The notes under the pieces were generated by a model that saw nothing but the letters and a program-made list of their open reading frames with translations, searched no databases and was not told where the DNA came from. Source: Streptomyces cyaneus (GTDB lineage: Bacteria; Actinomycetota; Actinomycetes; Streptomycetales; Streptomycetaceae). Taken from it: 64,000 bases of DNA. Position numbers and translations under genes: made by a program. The stretch covers positions 1,116,001 to 1,180,000 of the forward strand of contig NZ_ML138678.1 in the NCBI RefSeq assembly GCF_004028635.1. The letters are read 5' to 3'. Below, piece by piece: positions 53,002 to 62,689 of the stretch (positions are counted from its first letter, which is position 1; every line of letters starts with the position of its first letter).

Positions 53002-53394
53002 ATGAAGAAGGCAGTTTTCACCACTGCTGCGTTGGCCATCGGTGCGGGTCTTGTGGGTGGCTCGGCCGCTGCGGCGTCGGCCGCCGGGGGATCGGGAATC
53101 TCCACCAGTCCGATCGGGGGGCTCATGTCCCCGACCAAGGTGAGCCCGGCGATCCTGCCCGCGGCCGATGCCGTGACACGGCTGGCCCGCGAAGGCGGTG
53201 TTGCAAAGGGCAGCGCGTTCGACAAGAACAAGTCCGGGGGAATGTCCGGCGTTTACCTGGACGGAATGGACCCGAATGCCGCCAAGAAGCCCACGATTCC
53301 GGTGAAGAACCCGGTCGGAACCGGATCGGTCCAGGTGCACCCGCTGCATGCGCCGACCGCTTCGGGGCTCGGCACCTTGCTCCCCAAGAAGTGA
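53002..53394 (+). CDS. small secreted protein, GGSGISTSP motif
   Basis: A 130-residue protein of unknown family. KKAVFTTAALAIGAGLVGGSAAAASA is a clear Sec signal peptide. The mature protein begins AGGSGISTSPIGGLMSPTK, has no cysteines, and ends in a Pro/His/Leu region (VHPLHAPTASGLGTLLPKK). The GGSG-I-STSP block recurs as GGSGFSTSP in the three tandem genes downstream. AGCGAGGTGAATC precedes the ATG. A possible -10 TATGTT lies at 52954, and the upstream DNA is unusually AT-rich. Confidence 0.8.
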   Translation: MKKAVFTTAALAIGAGLVGGSAAAASAAGGSGISTSPIGGLMSPTKVSPAILPAADAVTRLAREGGVAKGSAFDKNKSGGMSGVYLDGMDPNAAKKPTIPVKNPVGTGSVQVHPLHAPTASGLGTLLPKK

Positions 53395-53867
53395 AGACCT
53401 TGGTCCCGTATGTTCGCGGGACAGAGCTGTTCCCGGAATTCTGAGACTCTGATCCGGTTCTCGGGAGCCGGAGACCGACAGCAGGCCCAGACGCTGGATC
53501 CGGACCCGCAGCTCCCCCTCCGCACACGGCGGGCCCGAAGCCCACTGCACCCGCGAACCATCTGTCCGGCCCACCGGCCCTCCCCCTGCCGGTGGGCCGG
53601 ACGCATGTCGGCCGCCGTTCCGGCCGGCTCCATTCGGCCCAATGCACCCGCATTTTCCCGGAACACCAGGTGATTCGCGCCGGTTCCCGCATGGCCGGGA
53701 CCTTCTCCCGGAATGAACGTAAAGCGGGTTGTGACGGCGGGTCAGGCTCCGTTGCGCCATCCGAAGGAATCTGGCCACGTTTGATTGTTCCCGCCGTGAC
53801 TTAGGCGCGCATATACGGGTTTCCTTTTCGTAAGCGTGCGCAACCGTGAATTCAGGAAGGAACCGAG
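53395..53867 (+). terminator. intergenic region with a 13-bp hairpin (53566-53600)
   Basis: The 473-base gap holds a perfect hairpin, CCGGCCCACCGGC (53566-53578) and its complement (53588-53600) around a C/T loop, likely ending the secreted-protein transcript. The last 120 bases are AT-richer and must carry the promoter of the tandem genes. No gene was seen. Confidence 0.6.
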
Positions 53868-54203
53868 TTGTCCAAGAAGTTCGCGGTCATCACGGCCCTC
53901 GCCCTCAGCACCGTCGTCGGAACTGCAGGCCTGGCCTCTGCTGGTGAATACGACGGCAACGGCAAGACCACCACCGTCAAGGGCGGTAGCGGATTCTCGA
54001 CGGCCCCCGTCGTCGTGAACGCTCCCCAGCAGGGCATTCTCGTCGTCAACGGCACCGTCGTCGACGGTCGCTGCCTCGCCCCGTGGTCCAACGGAGCCGT
54101 CCTTGGCGGCGTCGTCCCACCGAACTCGCACTACGCCGCCTGCAACACGGCCGAGGTCAACCAGGCGCAGAACGCCCCGTACGCGGGCGGCCTGCTGTTC
54201 TGA
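53868..54203 (+). CDS. tandem small secreted protein, copy 1
   Basis: A 111-residue secreted protein. Signal peptide residues 1-25 (FAVITALALSTVVGTAGLASA). The mature part carries TVKGGSGFSTAPVVVN, APQQGILVVNGTVVDGRC, PWSNGAVLGG, NSHYAACNTA and ends YAGGLLF. Two cysteines, in GRCLAPW and YAACNT, can form one disulfide. The TTG start follows AGGAAGGAACCGAG. I do not recognise the family; it is neither chaplin nor rodlin by motif. It is the most divergent of three paralogues. Confidence 0.85.
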   Translation: MSKKFAVITALALSTVVGTAGLASAGEYDGNGKTTTVKGGSGFSTAPVVVNAPQQGILVVNGTVVDGRCLAPWSNGAVLGGVVPPNSHYAACNTAEVNQAQNAPYAGGLLF

Positions 54204-54265
54204 CCTCTGCTCCGAACTATTCGCAGCACCTGAATCACCCCAACGCAGCCCGAAAGGCGCAACTC

Positions 54266-54586
54266 ATGCGTAAGAAGGTTACGGCCATCTCCGCGCTCGC
54301 GGCAGGCATCGCCCTCGCGACCGGCGGCACCGCCGCGGCCGACGCTGACACCACCACCGTCAAGGGCGGTAGCGGCTTCTCGACGTCCCCGGTCGTCGTG
54401 AACGCGCCCCAGCAGGGCGCCGTCATCGTGAACGGCACGGCCGTCGACCTGCGCTGTGCCGTGCCGTGGTCCAACGGAGCCGTTCTCGGCGGCGTCGTCG
54501 CGCCGAACTCGCACTACGCCTCCTGCAACACGGCCAAGATCGACCAGTCGCAGAACGCCCTGTACAAGGGCGGCCTGCTGTTCTGA
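54266..54586 (+). CDS. tandem small secreted protein, copy 2
   Basis: A 106-residue paralogue of the neighbouring genes. Signal peptide MRKKVTAISALAAGIALA...AAA, then TTTVKGGSGFSTSPVVVN, the Cys-containing VDLRCAVPWSNGAVLGG, NSHYASCNTA and the end YKGGLLF. Its upstream leader (GCAGCCCGAAAGGCGCAACTC) and first 13 codons are nearly identical to those of copy 3, showing that the duplicated unit included the ribosome-binding region. Confidence 0.85.
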   Translation: MRKKVTAISALAAGIALATGGTAAADADTTTVKGGSGFSTSPVVVNAPQQGAVIVNGTAVDLRCAVPWSNGAVLGGVVAPNSHYASCNTAKIDQSQNALYKGGLLF

Positions 54587-54646
54587 CTCCTGCTCCGAGC
54601 ATTCGGAGCAGGTAAATCCCGAACGCAGCCCGGAAAGGCTCAACTT

Positions 54647-54967
54647 ATGCGTAAGAAGGTTACGGCCATCTCCGCCATCGCCGCGGGCATCGTCCTCGCG
54701 ACCGGCGGCACCGCCGCGGCCGACGGTGACACCACCACGGTCAAGGGCGGTAGCGGCTTCTCGACGTCTCCGGTCGTCGTGAACGAACCCCAGCAGGGGA
54801 TCGCCGTCGTCAACGGCGCCCTCCTCGACGCTCGCTGCCTCGCCCCGTGGTCCAACGGAGCCGTTCTCGGCGGCGTCGCTGCTCCGAACTCGCACTACGC
54901 GGCCTGCAACACGGCCAAGGTCGACCAGGCGCAGAACGCCCCGTACGTGGGCGGCCTGCTGTTCTGA
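54647..54967 (+). CDS. tandem small secreted protein, copy 3
   Basis: A 106-residue paralogue. Same signal peptide start (MRKKVTAISAIAAGIVLATGG), TTTVKGGSGFSTSPVVVN, then LLDARCLAPWSNGAVLGG, NSHYAACNTA and YVGGLLF. Two cysteines are conserved. It is followed by a classic terminator with a U-tract, so the three copies probably form one transcript ending here. Confidence 0.85.
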   Translation: MRKKVTAISAIAAGIVLATGGTAAADGDTTTVKGGSGFSTSPVVVNEPQQGIAVVNGALLDARCLAPWSNGAVLGGVAAPNSHYAACNTAKVDQAQNAPYVGGLLF

Positions 54968-54978
54968 GCAGTGCTCCA

Positions 54979-55024
54979 GCCGATGGCGGTCCGCCGGAAA
55001 CCCGGCAGGCCGCCATCGGCTTTT
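54979..55024 (+). terminator. rho-independent terminator of the tandem secreted genes
   Basis: GCCGATGGCGG (54979-54989) pairs with CCGCCATCGGC (55010-55020), with further pairing inside the loop (CCGCCGG/CCGG), and TTTT follows directly. Confidence 0.9.
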
Positions 55025-55062
55025 GTGCACGGTGATTTCGGAGATCTCGGCACCAAACTCGT

Positions 55063-55096
55063 GGGCCCTGTCTGCAGCGGTACGCAGACAGGGCCC
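55063..55096. terminator. second perfect hairpin
   Basis: GGGCCCTGTCTGC (55063-55075) and GCAGACAGGGCCC (55084-55096) form a perfect 13-bp stem with an 8-base loop in the gap between the convergent small secreted genes. It may be a back-up terminator for the tandem genes or a protein-binding dyad. Confidence 0.55.
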
Positions 55097-55205
55097 AAAT
55101 GAGGGAGCGCCAACAAGGAGGAATGAGCGCCCATTCGATTGGACCAACGGTGCTGGGCCGTCTGTGGTCACCCTGGTTCCTTCGTTTGGCCCAATGCGGC
55201 GAAGA

Positions 55206-55237
55206 ATAAAAGAACATGACGATAAAAGAACATGACG
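55206..55237. repeat. 16-bp AT-rich tandem repeat
   Basis: Two exact, adjacent copies of ATAAAAGAACATGACG. On the minus strand they supply a T-rich stretch just after the hairpin at 55240-55270. The rest of the 54968-55326 gap shows nothing beyond the listed hairpins. Confidence 0.85.
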
Positions 55238-55239
55238 AA

Positions 55240-55270
55240 GGGCCGGCTCCGAGAGATACGGAGCCGGCCC
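55240..55270 (-). terminator. terminator of the minus-strand secreted gene
   Basis: GGGCCGGCTCCG (55240-55251) pairs with CGGAGCCGGCCC (55259-55270), loop of 7. Read on the minus strand it is followed by a T-rich run from the 16-bp repeats. Confidence 0.8.
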
Positions 55271-55326
55271 GGAACGTCGAGCCGATGGGCGACGAAGTCG
55301 AGGAAACGAATCGCCTACCTGATCGC

Positions 55327-55629
55327 CTACCTGATCGGGAGTCCGCCGAGCAGCTGGCCGTCGACGGGGTTCGGCAGCGTGCCGCCGAAGACGGGGGTCT
55401 TCACCACGGACGACTTCTTCACGCCCTGCTTCACACCGTCCGTCGTGCGCTTCACGTTGTTGCCCACGTAGCCCGTCGGCAGCTTGGCGGCGTCGGGGAG
55501 GCTACGGGCCACCGTCTTGCCGTTGTCTACGAGGCCCTGCGCCGGCATGTCCACCGCGGCGGCGGGGCCGGCGACTCCGGCGACAGCGAGGGAGCCGGCG
55601 ACGACGGCAGCAGCCTTCAGGTTCTTCAT
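55327..55629 (-). CDS. small secreted protein, minus strand
   Basis: A 100-residue secreted protein of unknown family. KNLKAAAVVAGSLAVAGVAGPAAA is a Sec signal peptide. The mature region (VDMPAQGLVDNGKTVARSL, PTGYVGNNVKRTTDGVKQGV) is basic, lacks cysteines, and ends GQLLGGLPIR. ATG 55629 has AAAGGA five bases upstream; an ATG directly before it is possible. It converges on the tandem secreted genes. Confidence 0.8.
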   Translation of the reverse strand: MKNLKAAAVVAGSLAVAGVAGPAAAVDMPAQGLVDNGKTVARSLPDAAKLPTGYVGNNVKRTTDGVKQGVKKSSVVKTPVFGGTLPNPVDGQLLGGLPIR

Positions 55630-56021
55630 CATGTTCCTTTCGTGGGGACTCGACTTCAGTAACTCGCGCCCGCCGGACGGGATTTCACGCCTCGGGCGTC
55701 GCGAGTGACTCGGTCTCGGTTCTCCTGGGCTAACGACAGGGGATCGCCGTGGAAACTCTGCTGCCGACAAGTTCCAGGAACTCATACGAAAAGACCCGCT
55801 GCGCCGCGGGCACGGGCCCCGAACGGCCCATGGCACCAAACGGGTGGTCCCGTACGAGAAACCACTCAGAAAACGCGATCATTCCACCATCGTTCACCGG
55901 ATGGGAGATAAATATGGATAAGTGGCTGGTGCTGCTCGTCCCATGACTCCAGGAAGCCGAACGCGAGCCACACATCGTGTTGCTGGTTCGGACTCTTTTC
56001 GTCGGAAGGGCGGCCTCGGTC
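55630..56021. other. upstream region of the exopolysaccharide operon
   Basis: A 392-base divergent region between a secreted-protein gene and the first glycosyltransferase. It must hold the operon promoter. The stretch 55850-55920 is AT-richer than its surroundings. Apart from the 10-codon frame at 55914 no gene is supported. Confidence 0.5.
55914..55946 (+). CDS. possible 10-residue leader peptide before the exopolysaccharide operon
   Basis: ATG with GGGAG six bases upstream opens a 10-codon frame, MDKWLVLLVP, followed by TGA, 75 bases before the first glycosyltransferase. The ribosome site is better than that of the glycosyltransferase itself. The hydrophobic peptide could be a leader controlling the operon, or chance. 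Confidence 0.3.
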   Translation: MDKWLVLLVP

Positions 56022-57161
56022 ATGCGCAGTTCCGTGCCGCACATTCTGCATGTCGCTCAGCCCGTCGAGGGCGGAGTCGCGCGGGTCGTGACGGACCTGG
56101 TGGCGGCACAGCTCGCCGCCGGGCTGCGGGTGACGGTGGCCTGTCCGGAGGGCGGCACGCTGGCGGACGGCCTGCGCGGGCCGGGCCGCACAGTGCTCCG
56201 CTGGGACGCGACCCGCTCACCGGGGCGTCGACTCCCGGGCGAGGTACGGCAGTTGGCGCGGCTGGTGCGCGAGGTGCGGCCGGACCTGGTGCACGCGCAC
56301 AGCGCGAAGGCGGGGCTCGCGGCCCGGCTCGCGGTGCACGGCCGCCTTCCGACCGTCTTTCAGCCGCACGCCTGGTCGTTCGAGGCCGCTGACGGCGTCA
56401 TGGCGCATCTGGCGCGGGGCTGGGAGCGGTTCGGGGCGCGGTGGGCGACACGCGTGGTGTGCGTGAGCGAGGCCGAGCGGCGTACCGGGGAGCGGTGCGG
56501 GATCGCCGCCGCGTGGCGGGTGGTCCCCAACGGGGTGGACACGCACAGGTTCCGGCCGCAGGGCGACCGAGCGCGGTCCGGGGCGGGGCCACTCGTCGTG
56601 TGCGTGGGCCGGCTGTGCCGCCAGAAGGGGCAGGACGTGCTCCTGGCGGCCTGGCCCGAAGTGGTGCGGCAGGTGGCCGGCGCGCGGCTGGTGCTGGTCG
56701 GCGACGGCCCGGACGCCGACAGGCTGCGCTCGGGGGCGCCCGCGTCGGTGGAGTTCGCCGGGGCGAGGTCCGACACCGCCCCCTGGTACCGGGCCGCCGA
56801 CGTCGTGGTCCTGCCGTCCCGCTGGGAGGGCATGGCGCTCGCCCCGCTGGAGGCCATGGCGTGCGGTCGGCCGGTCGTCGTCACGGACGTGGACGGTGCG
56901 CGCGAGAGTCTTCCGCCCGGCCGGCCGCCGTCCTGTCTGGTGCCGCCGGAGGACCCCGGCGCGCTGGCACGGGCGCTCACGGAGCTGCTGCGGGACGAAC
57001 CGCTGCGCACGGCGCTGGGCGCACAGGGCCGGGCACATGTGCTCGCCGCCCACGATCTGCGGCACGCCACGGACGCCATGACCGACGTGTACCGCGAGCT
57101 GCTCGGCGTCGCCGGCACGCCGGTCGTACCCAACGAGGGCAGGAAGTGCATCACCACATGA
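56022..57161 (+). CDS. glycosyltransferase family 4 protein
   Basis: A 379-residue GT-B retaining glycosyltransferase. HILHVAQPVEGGVARVVTDL and VHAHSAKAGLAARLA are in the acceptor half; VCVGRLCRQKGQDVLLAAW, GDGPDADRL and SRWEGMALAPLEAMACGRPVV (EX7E motif with the nucleotide-sugar-binding Glu residues) are in the donor half. It adds a sugar to a lipid-linked polysaccharide precursor on the cytoplasmic face. ATG 56022 is preferred. Its stop overlaps the next start by four bases. Confidence 0.88.
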   Translation: MRSSVPHILHVAQPVEGGVARVVTDLVAAQLAAGLRVTVACPEGGTLADGLRGPGRTVLRWDATRSPGRRLPGEVRQLARLVREVRPDLVHAHSAKAGLAARLAVHGRLPTVFQPHAWSFEAADGVMAHLARGWERFGARWATRVVCVSEAERRTGERCGIAAAWRVVPNGVDTHRFRPQGDRARSGAGPLVVCVGRLCRQKGQDVLLAAWPEVVRQVAGARLVLVGDGPDADRLRSGAPASVEFAGARSDTAPWYRAADVVVLPSRWEGMALAPLEAMACGRPVVVTDVDGARESLPPGRPPSCLVPPEDPGALARALTELLRDEPLRTALGAQGRAHVLAAHDLRHATDAMTDVYRELLGVAGTPVVPNEGRKCITT

Positions 57162-58624
57162 CCGCGGACAGCACCGTTGCCTCGCCTGCGGGGCAGCAGC
57201 CGGCGCCCGAGGGCGCCTGCTCCGTTCTCGGCCCGCGCGGTCTCGCCGCCGGACGCCGGGGGCCCGCCGGCCGGGGTGCCCGGCGTCCGCGGTGGGCCTG
57301 CGGGGCGTTCCTGGGGCTCGTCGACGGCGGCGCCGCCCTGCTGGCCGCTCTGGTCGTGCCCGCACCGCACAGGTATCCGCTGGTCTTCGCGCTGCTGGCG
57401 CTCGGTGTGATCGGTCTGAACCGGCGGGCCTCGCTGTACGACACCTCGGTCGTCCCCGGCGTATTCGACGAACTCCCGGCCGTCTGTGGCCGGATCGCCG
57501 TCGGCTGGGCGGCCGTTGTGGCGCTCTCCCCGCTGCGGTCGCTGTCGATGAGCATGCTGGTCGGCGCCGTCGCCGTGCACTGCGTGGCGGCCTGCGCGGG
57601 CCGCGCGGTGGTGCACGGGAGCCGGCACCGGGCACTGCGGCGCCGGCCCTGCCCGGCCCTGGTGGTCGGGCCGGTCGCGGCGGCCCGGCGGGTCGCGGCC
57701 GCGTTGCTGCGCCAACCGGGCTGCGGAGTACGGCCGGTGGGTGTCGTCGCCGACGACCCGGAAGTCCTCGGCGACATCGACGACGCGCCCGGTCTGCCGG
57801 TACTCACCACCACGCAGGACGCACGTTTGGCGCTCATCCAGAACGGTGTGGAGACGGTGCTCGTCGTGGGGGCCGCGACCCGGGTGGAGAAGGCCGCCTT
57901 GCTGCGGAGGCTGGCCGCGTACGGATGTGTGCTGTGGGAGCTGGACGCCGACTCCCCCGGGTACGGGCTCGGCGGGTGTCACGAGGGGGCGGGGCAGCTG
58001 GCCGGCTTCCCGCGCAGGTTGCTGTGGCCGAGGGGCGGACGGCGGCGCGGCAGTGCGGGCAAGCGGATGCTCGACGTGGTGCTCTCGGGCTCGCTGCTGG
58101 TGCTGACCGGCCCGGTGCTGCTGGTGTGCGCGGTCGTGCTGCGGGTCATGGACGGGCCCGGCGTGGTGTTCCGGCAGGAGCGGGTCGGCAAGGACGGGCG
58201 GCCGTTCACGATGCTGAAGCTGCGCACCCACCGGCCCGCCAGCGCACACGAGGCGGCGACCCGCTGGAGCGTGGCGGACGAGCAGGACATGAGCCGCTTC
58301 TGCCACTTCCTGCGCCGCACCTCGCTGGACGAGCTGCTGCAGCTGTGGAACGTCTTCCGCGGTGACATGAGCCTGGTCGGCCCGCGGCCCGAACGGCCCT
58401 ACTTCGTCGCCAAGTTCAGCCAGGCCCATCCGGGCTACCCGGCCCGCCACCGGATGCGGACCGGGATGACCGGGCTCGCCCAGATCCACGGGCTGCGCGG
58501 TGACACCTCGATCGAGGACCGGTGCCGCTACGACAACGCCTACATCGACAACTGGTCGCTGTGGCAGGACGTCTGCATCCTGCTGCGCACGGCGGCACAG
58601 TTCGTACGGCCGACGGGGAGCTGA
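57158..58624 (+). CDS. polyprenyl glycosylphosphotransferase (exopolysaccharide initiating enzyme)
   Basis: A 488-residue WbaP/CpsE-like protein. An N-terminal membrane domain of about four helices and a CoA-binding-like domain precede the catalytic part: KRMLDVVLSGSLLVLTGPVLL (membrane re-entrant helix), PGVVFRQERVGKDGRPFTMLK (usual RQ.R.G motif), RRTSLDELLQLWNVFRGDMSLVGPRPERP and GMTGLAQIHG. It transfers the first sugar-phosphate to undecaprenyl phosphate, starting repeat-unit synthesis. It overlaps the glycosyltransferase stop (ATGA). Confidence 0.92.
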   Translation: MTADSTVASPAGQQPAPEGACSVLGPRGLAAGRRGPAGRGARRPRWACGAFLGLVDGGAALLAALVVPAPHRYPLVFALLALGVIGLNRRASLYDTSVVPGVFDELPAVCGRIAVGWAAVVALSPLRSLSMSMLVGAVAVHCVAACAGRAVVHGSRHRALRRRPCPALVVGPVAAARRVAAALLRQPGCGVRPVGVVADDPEVLGDIDDAPGLPVLTTTQDARLALIQNGVETVLVVGAATRVEKAALLRRLAAYGCVLWELDADSPGYGLGGCHEGAGQLAGFPRRLLWPRGGRRRGSAGKRMLDVVLSGSLLVLTGPVLLVCAVVLRVMDGPGVVFRQERVGKDGRPFTMLKLRTHRPASAHEAATRWSVADEQDMSRFCHFLRRTSLDELLQLWNVFRGDMSLVGPRPERPYFVAKFSQAHPGYPARHRMRTGMTGLAQIHGLRGDTSIEDRCRYDNAYIDNWSLWQDVCILLRTAAQFVRPTGS

Positions 58625-58630
58625 GCGCCG

Positions 58631-60006
58631 GTGACCACTTCCTCGGCGGCCTCTCCCCCGCTGGCACCGCCGCTGCCGGCGCCGCCGCCGTCGCCGCTGC
58701 GCCGGGCCGGCCCCGTCCTGCCCGTCCTGCCGGTCGTGGCCGTCGTCGTCCTGCTGGGGCTGCCGGTCGCGCCGGACAGCGCCGCCACACCCGCCGACGC
58801 GGCCTCCGGGCTGGTCGTGCTGTGGGCCGCCGTGGACACCGTACGGCGGGCGCGGCGCCCGCTGACGCGGACGGCGGCTCTCGTGCTGGGGCTGCCCGTG
58901 GTGGGCATCGCGGTCGCCGCGGCGGGGGCCGTGACCACCGGCGACGCGATCACGGGACTGGCCCGCCACCTGCAGGTGTTCGTACTGGTCCCGGTCGCGG
59001 TGGTGCTGCTGGTGCGCGACCGGCGGGGCGCGCGGCTGGTGCTGTGGTCCCTGGTCGGCCTCGCGCTGTGGCAGGGCGCGGTCGGAGTGCACCAGTACCT
59101 CACCGGGACCGGGGCCCTGTACCAGGGTGCCGGCATCCGGGCGGTGGGTACCTTCGGCCCGTCCGACGTGATGGGGATGGCGAGCGTCGTCGCGTACGGC
59201 GTGGTGGCCGCGACCGGTCTCGCCCTCGGGACGCGGGCGCGGCGGCTGGGGGTACCCCCGCCCGAAGGGTGGGGGAGGGTCGTGGCGGCCGGATGTGCGC
59301 TGGTACTGCTCGTGCCGCTCGCGCTGTCCTTCAGCCGGGGCGCCTGGATCGCCACGGCGGTCGCCTGCGGGGCGCAGCTGTTGCTGGCCGGGATGCGGCG
59401 GGCGGTGAAGGTGCTCGCGGCGGCGGCCGCGGCCTCGGTGGTGCTGGTGGGCGGACTCGGCGTGGGCGCCGCGGCGTTGCAGGAGCGGCTGACCAGCATC
59501 ACCCAGGTCGCCGCGGCGCCGGACCAGTCGGTCGTGGACCGGTACACCATGTGGGCGGCGGCCACCGACATGTGGCACGGGCACCCGGTGACGGGCGTGG
59601 GGCTGAAAGCCTTTCCCGCACACCGGGACGGCCATGCCTCGCTGGCGCTGTCGTCGGGCAGCGACACCCAGGGAGCGGGCCAGGCCTTCCGGCGCCAGCC
59701 CCTGCTCTCCCCGCACAACATGTACCTGCTGCTGCTCAGCGAGCAGGGCCTGCTGGGTCTGCTCACGGTGGCGGGCAGCTGGCTGGCCCTGCTGGTGTGC
59801 GCACTGCGCCGCCTGCGACACAACGGCCACGCCTGGGACTGCGCACTCCCGGCCTGCGGGCTGCTGCTGTGGCAGCTCGTCAACTTCCTGTACGCCGACA
59901 TCGGCGGCCCCTCCACCGTCCTTACGGGGATCTGCTTCGGCCTCGCCGCCTGGTGGGCGCTGGCACGCGACGGGGCGCCGGCCCCGGCTGCGGAAGCAGG
60001 CCAGCG

Positions 60007-60010
<4 letters not shown>
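58631..60010 (+). CDS. O-antigen ligase / Wzy-like polymerase
   Basis: A 459-residue membrane protein with about eleven helices. A Pro-rich N-terminus precedes them. The large loop has VDRYTMWAAATDMWHGHPVTGVGLKAF and SPHNMYLLLLSEQGLLG, the O-antigen ligase signature (His and Gly residues), and FSRGAWIATAVA the SRG motif. It polymerises or transfers lipid-linked repeats. The GTG start is six bases after the previous stop; the stop overlaps the flippase ATG. Confidence 0.85.
59245..59280. repeat. palindromic repeat inside the Wzy-like gene
   Basis: CTGGGGGTACCCCCGCCC, then GAAGGGTGGGGGAGGG, forms a compound palindrome (GGGGGTACCCCC plus CCCGCCC/GGGTGGG). Similar GC palindromes recur dispersed in Streptomyces genomes. 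Here it lies in frame, coding GVPPPEGWG in a loop. Confidence 0.5.
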
Positions 60011-61885
<1,875 letters not shown>

Positions 61886-61896
<11 letters not shown>

Positions 61897-62689
61897 CATC
61901 CTGGCCGCGCCACGCGCGGACGAACCCGATCCCCCACCCCCACCCCCACCGGTCGCGGGGAGCCGCCCCAAGCGGCGTCCCGCCGCCTGGGTGGCCATGT
62001 ACCACTCCGTCTCGGACTGCCGGGACGACCCGTACAACGTCACCGTCACCCCCGCCCGGCTCGATCGGCAGCTCGCCTGGATGGCCCGCCGCGGCCTGCG
62101 CGGGGTGAGTGTGCGTGAGCTGCTCGCGGCGCGCGCCCGGGGCGCCGAGGGCGGGCTGGTGGGGCTCACCTTCGACGACGGGTACACCGACTTCGTCACC
62201 ACCGCGCTGCCCGTGCTGCGTCGCCGGGGTTTCACGGCGACCGTGTTCGTGCTGCCCGGGCGGCTCGGCGGCGAGAACGCGTGGGAGCCGACCGGCCCGC
62301 GCAAGCCGCTGCTCGACGTGGACGGCATCCGCAGCGCCGTGGCCGCGGGCATGGAGGTCGCCTCGCACGGTCTGACCCACCTCGATCTGACCAGGGCCAC
62401 GGATCGGGTGCTGCACACCGAGGTCAACGACAGCCGTCACCGGCTCGCCGGGATCATCGGCGTCGGCATCGAGGGGTTCTGCTACCCGTACGGCCGACTC
62501 GACGAGCGTGTCGCCGACGCCGTACGCCGGGCCGGTTACCGCTACGCCTGCGCGATCGGCCCCGGCCCGGCCGGCTCCGGCGACTTCGCGCTGCCCCGCA
62601 TCCACGTCGGGGAGGCGGACACCGCGGTGCGGCTGGAGCTGAAGCGGCGCCTGGCCCGATGCTACGGCCGTGCCCTGGAGGCCGCATGA
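61886..62689 (+). CDS. polysaccharide deacetylase (NodB/CE4)
   Basis: A 267-residue carbohydrate esterase 4. WVAMYHSVSD opens the fold; LTFDDGYTDF has the catalytic and metal Asp, SHGLTHLDL the two metal His, FCYPYGRLDERVADAVRRAGY the later motif. It removes N-acetyl groups from a sugar of the polymer. There is no signal peptide (a Pro-rich leader instead), so it may act on lipid-linked precursors inside. The start lies within the flippase gene and the stop overlaps the next start. Confidence 0.87.

Noticed and set aside
53002..55629. Small secreted proteins as chaplins or rodlins
   Set aside because: Location and size fit, but chaplin core motifs (GNVVQVPV-type with NVCGN) and rodlin motifs are absent.
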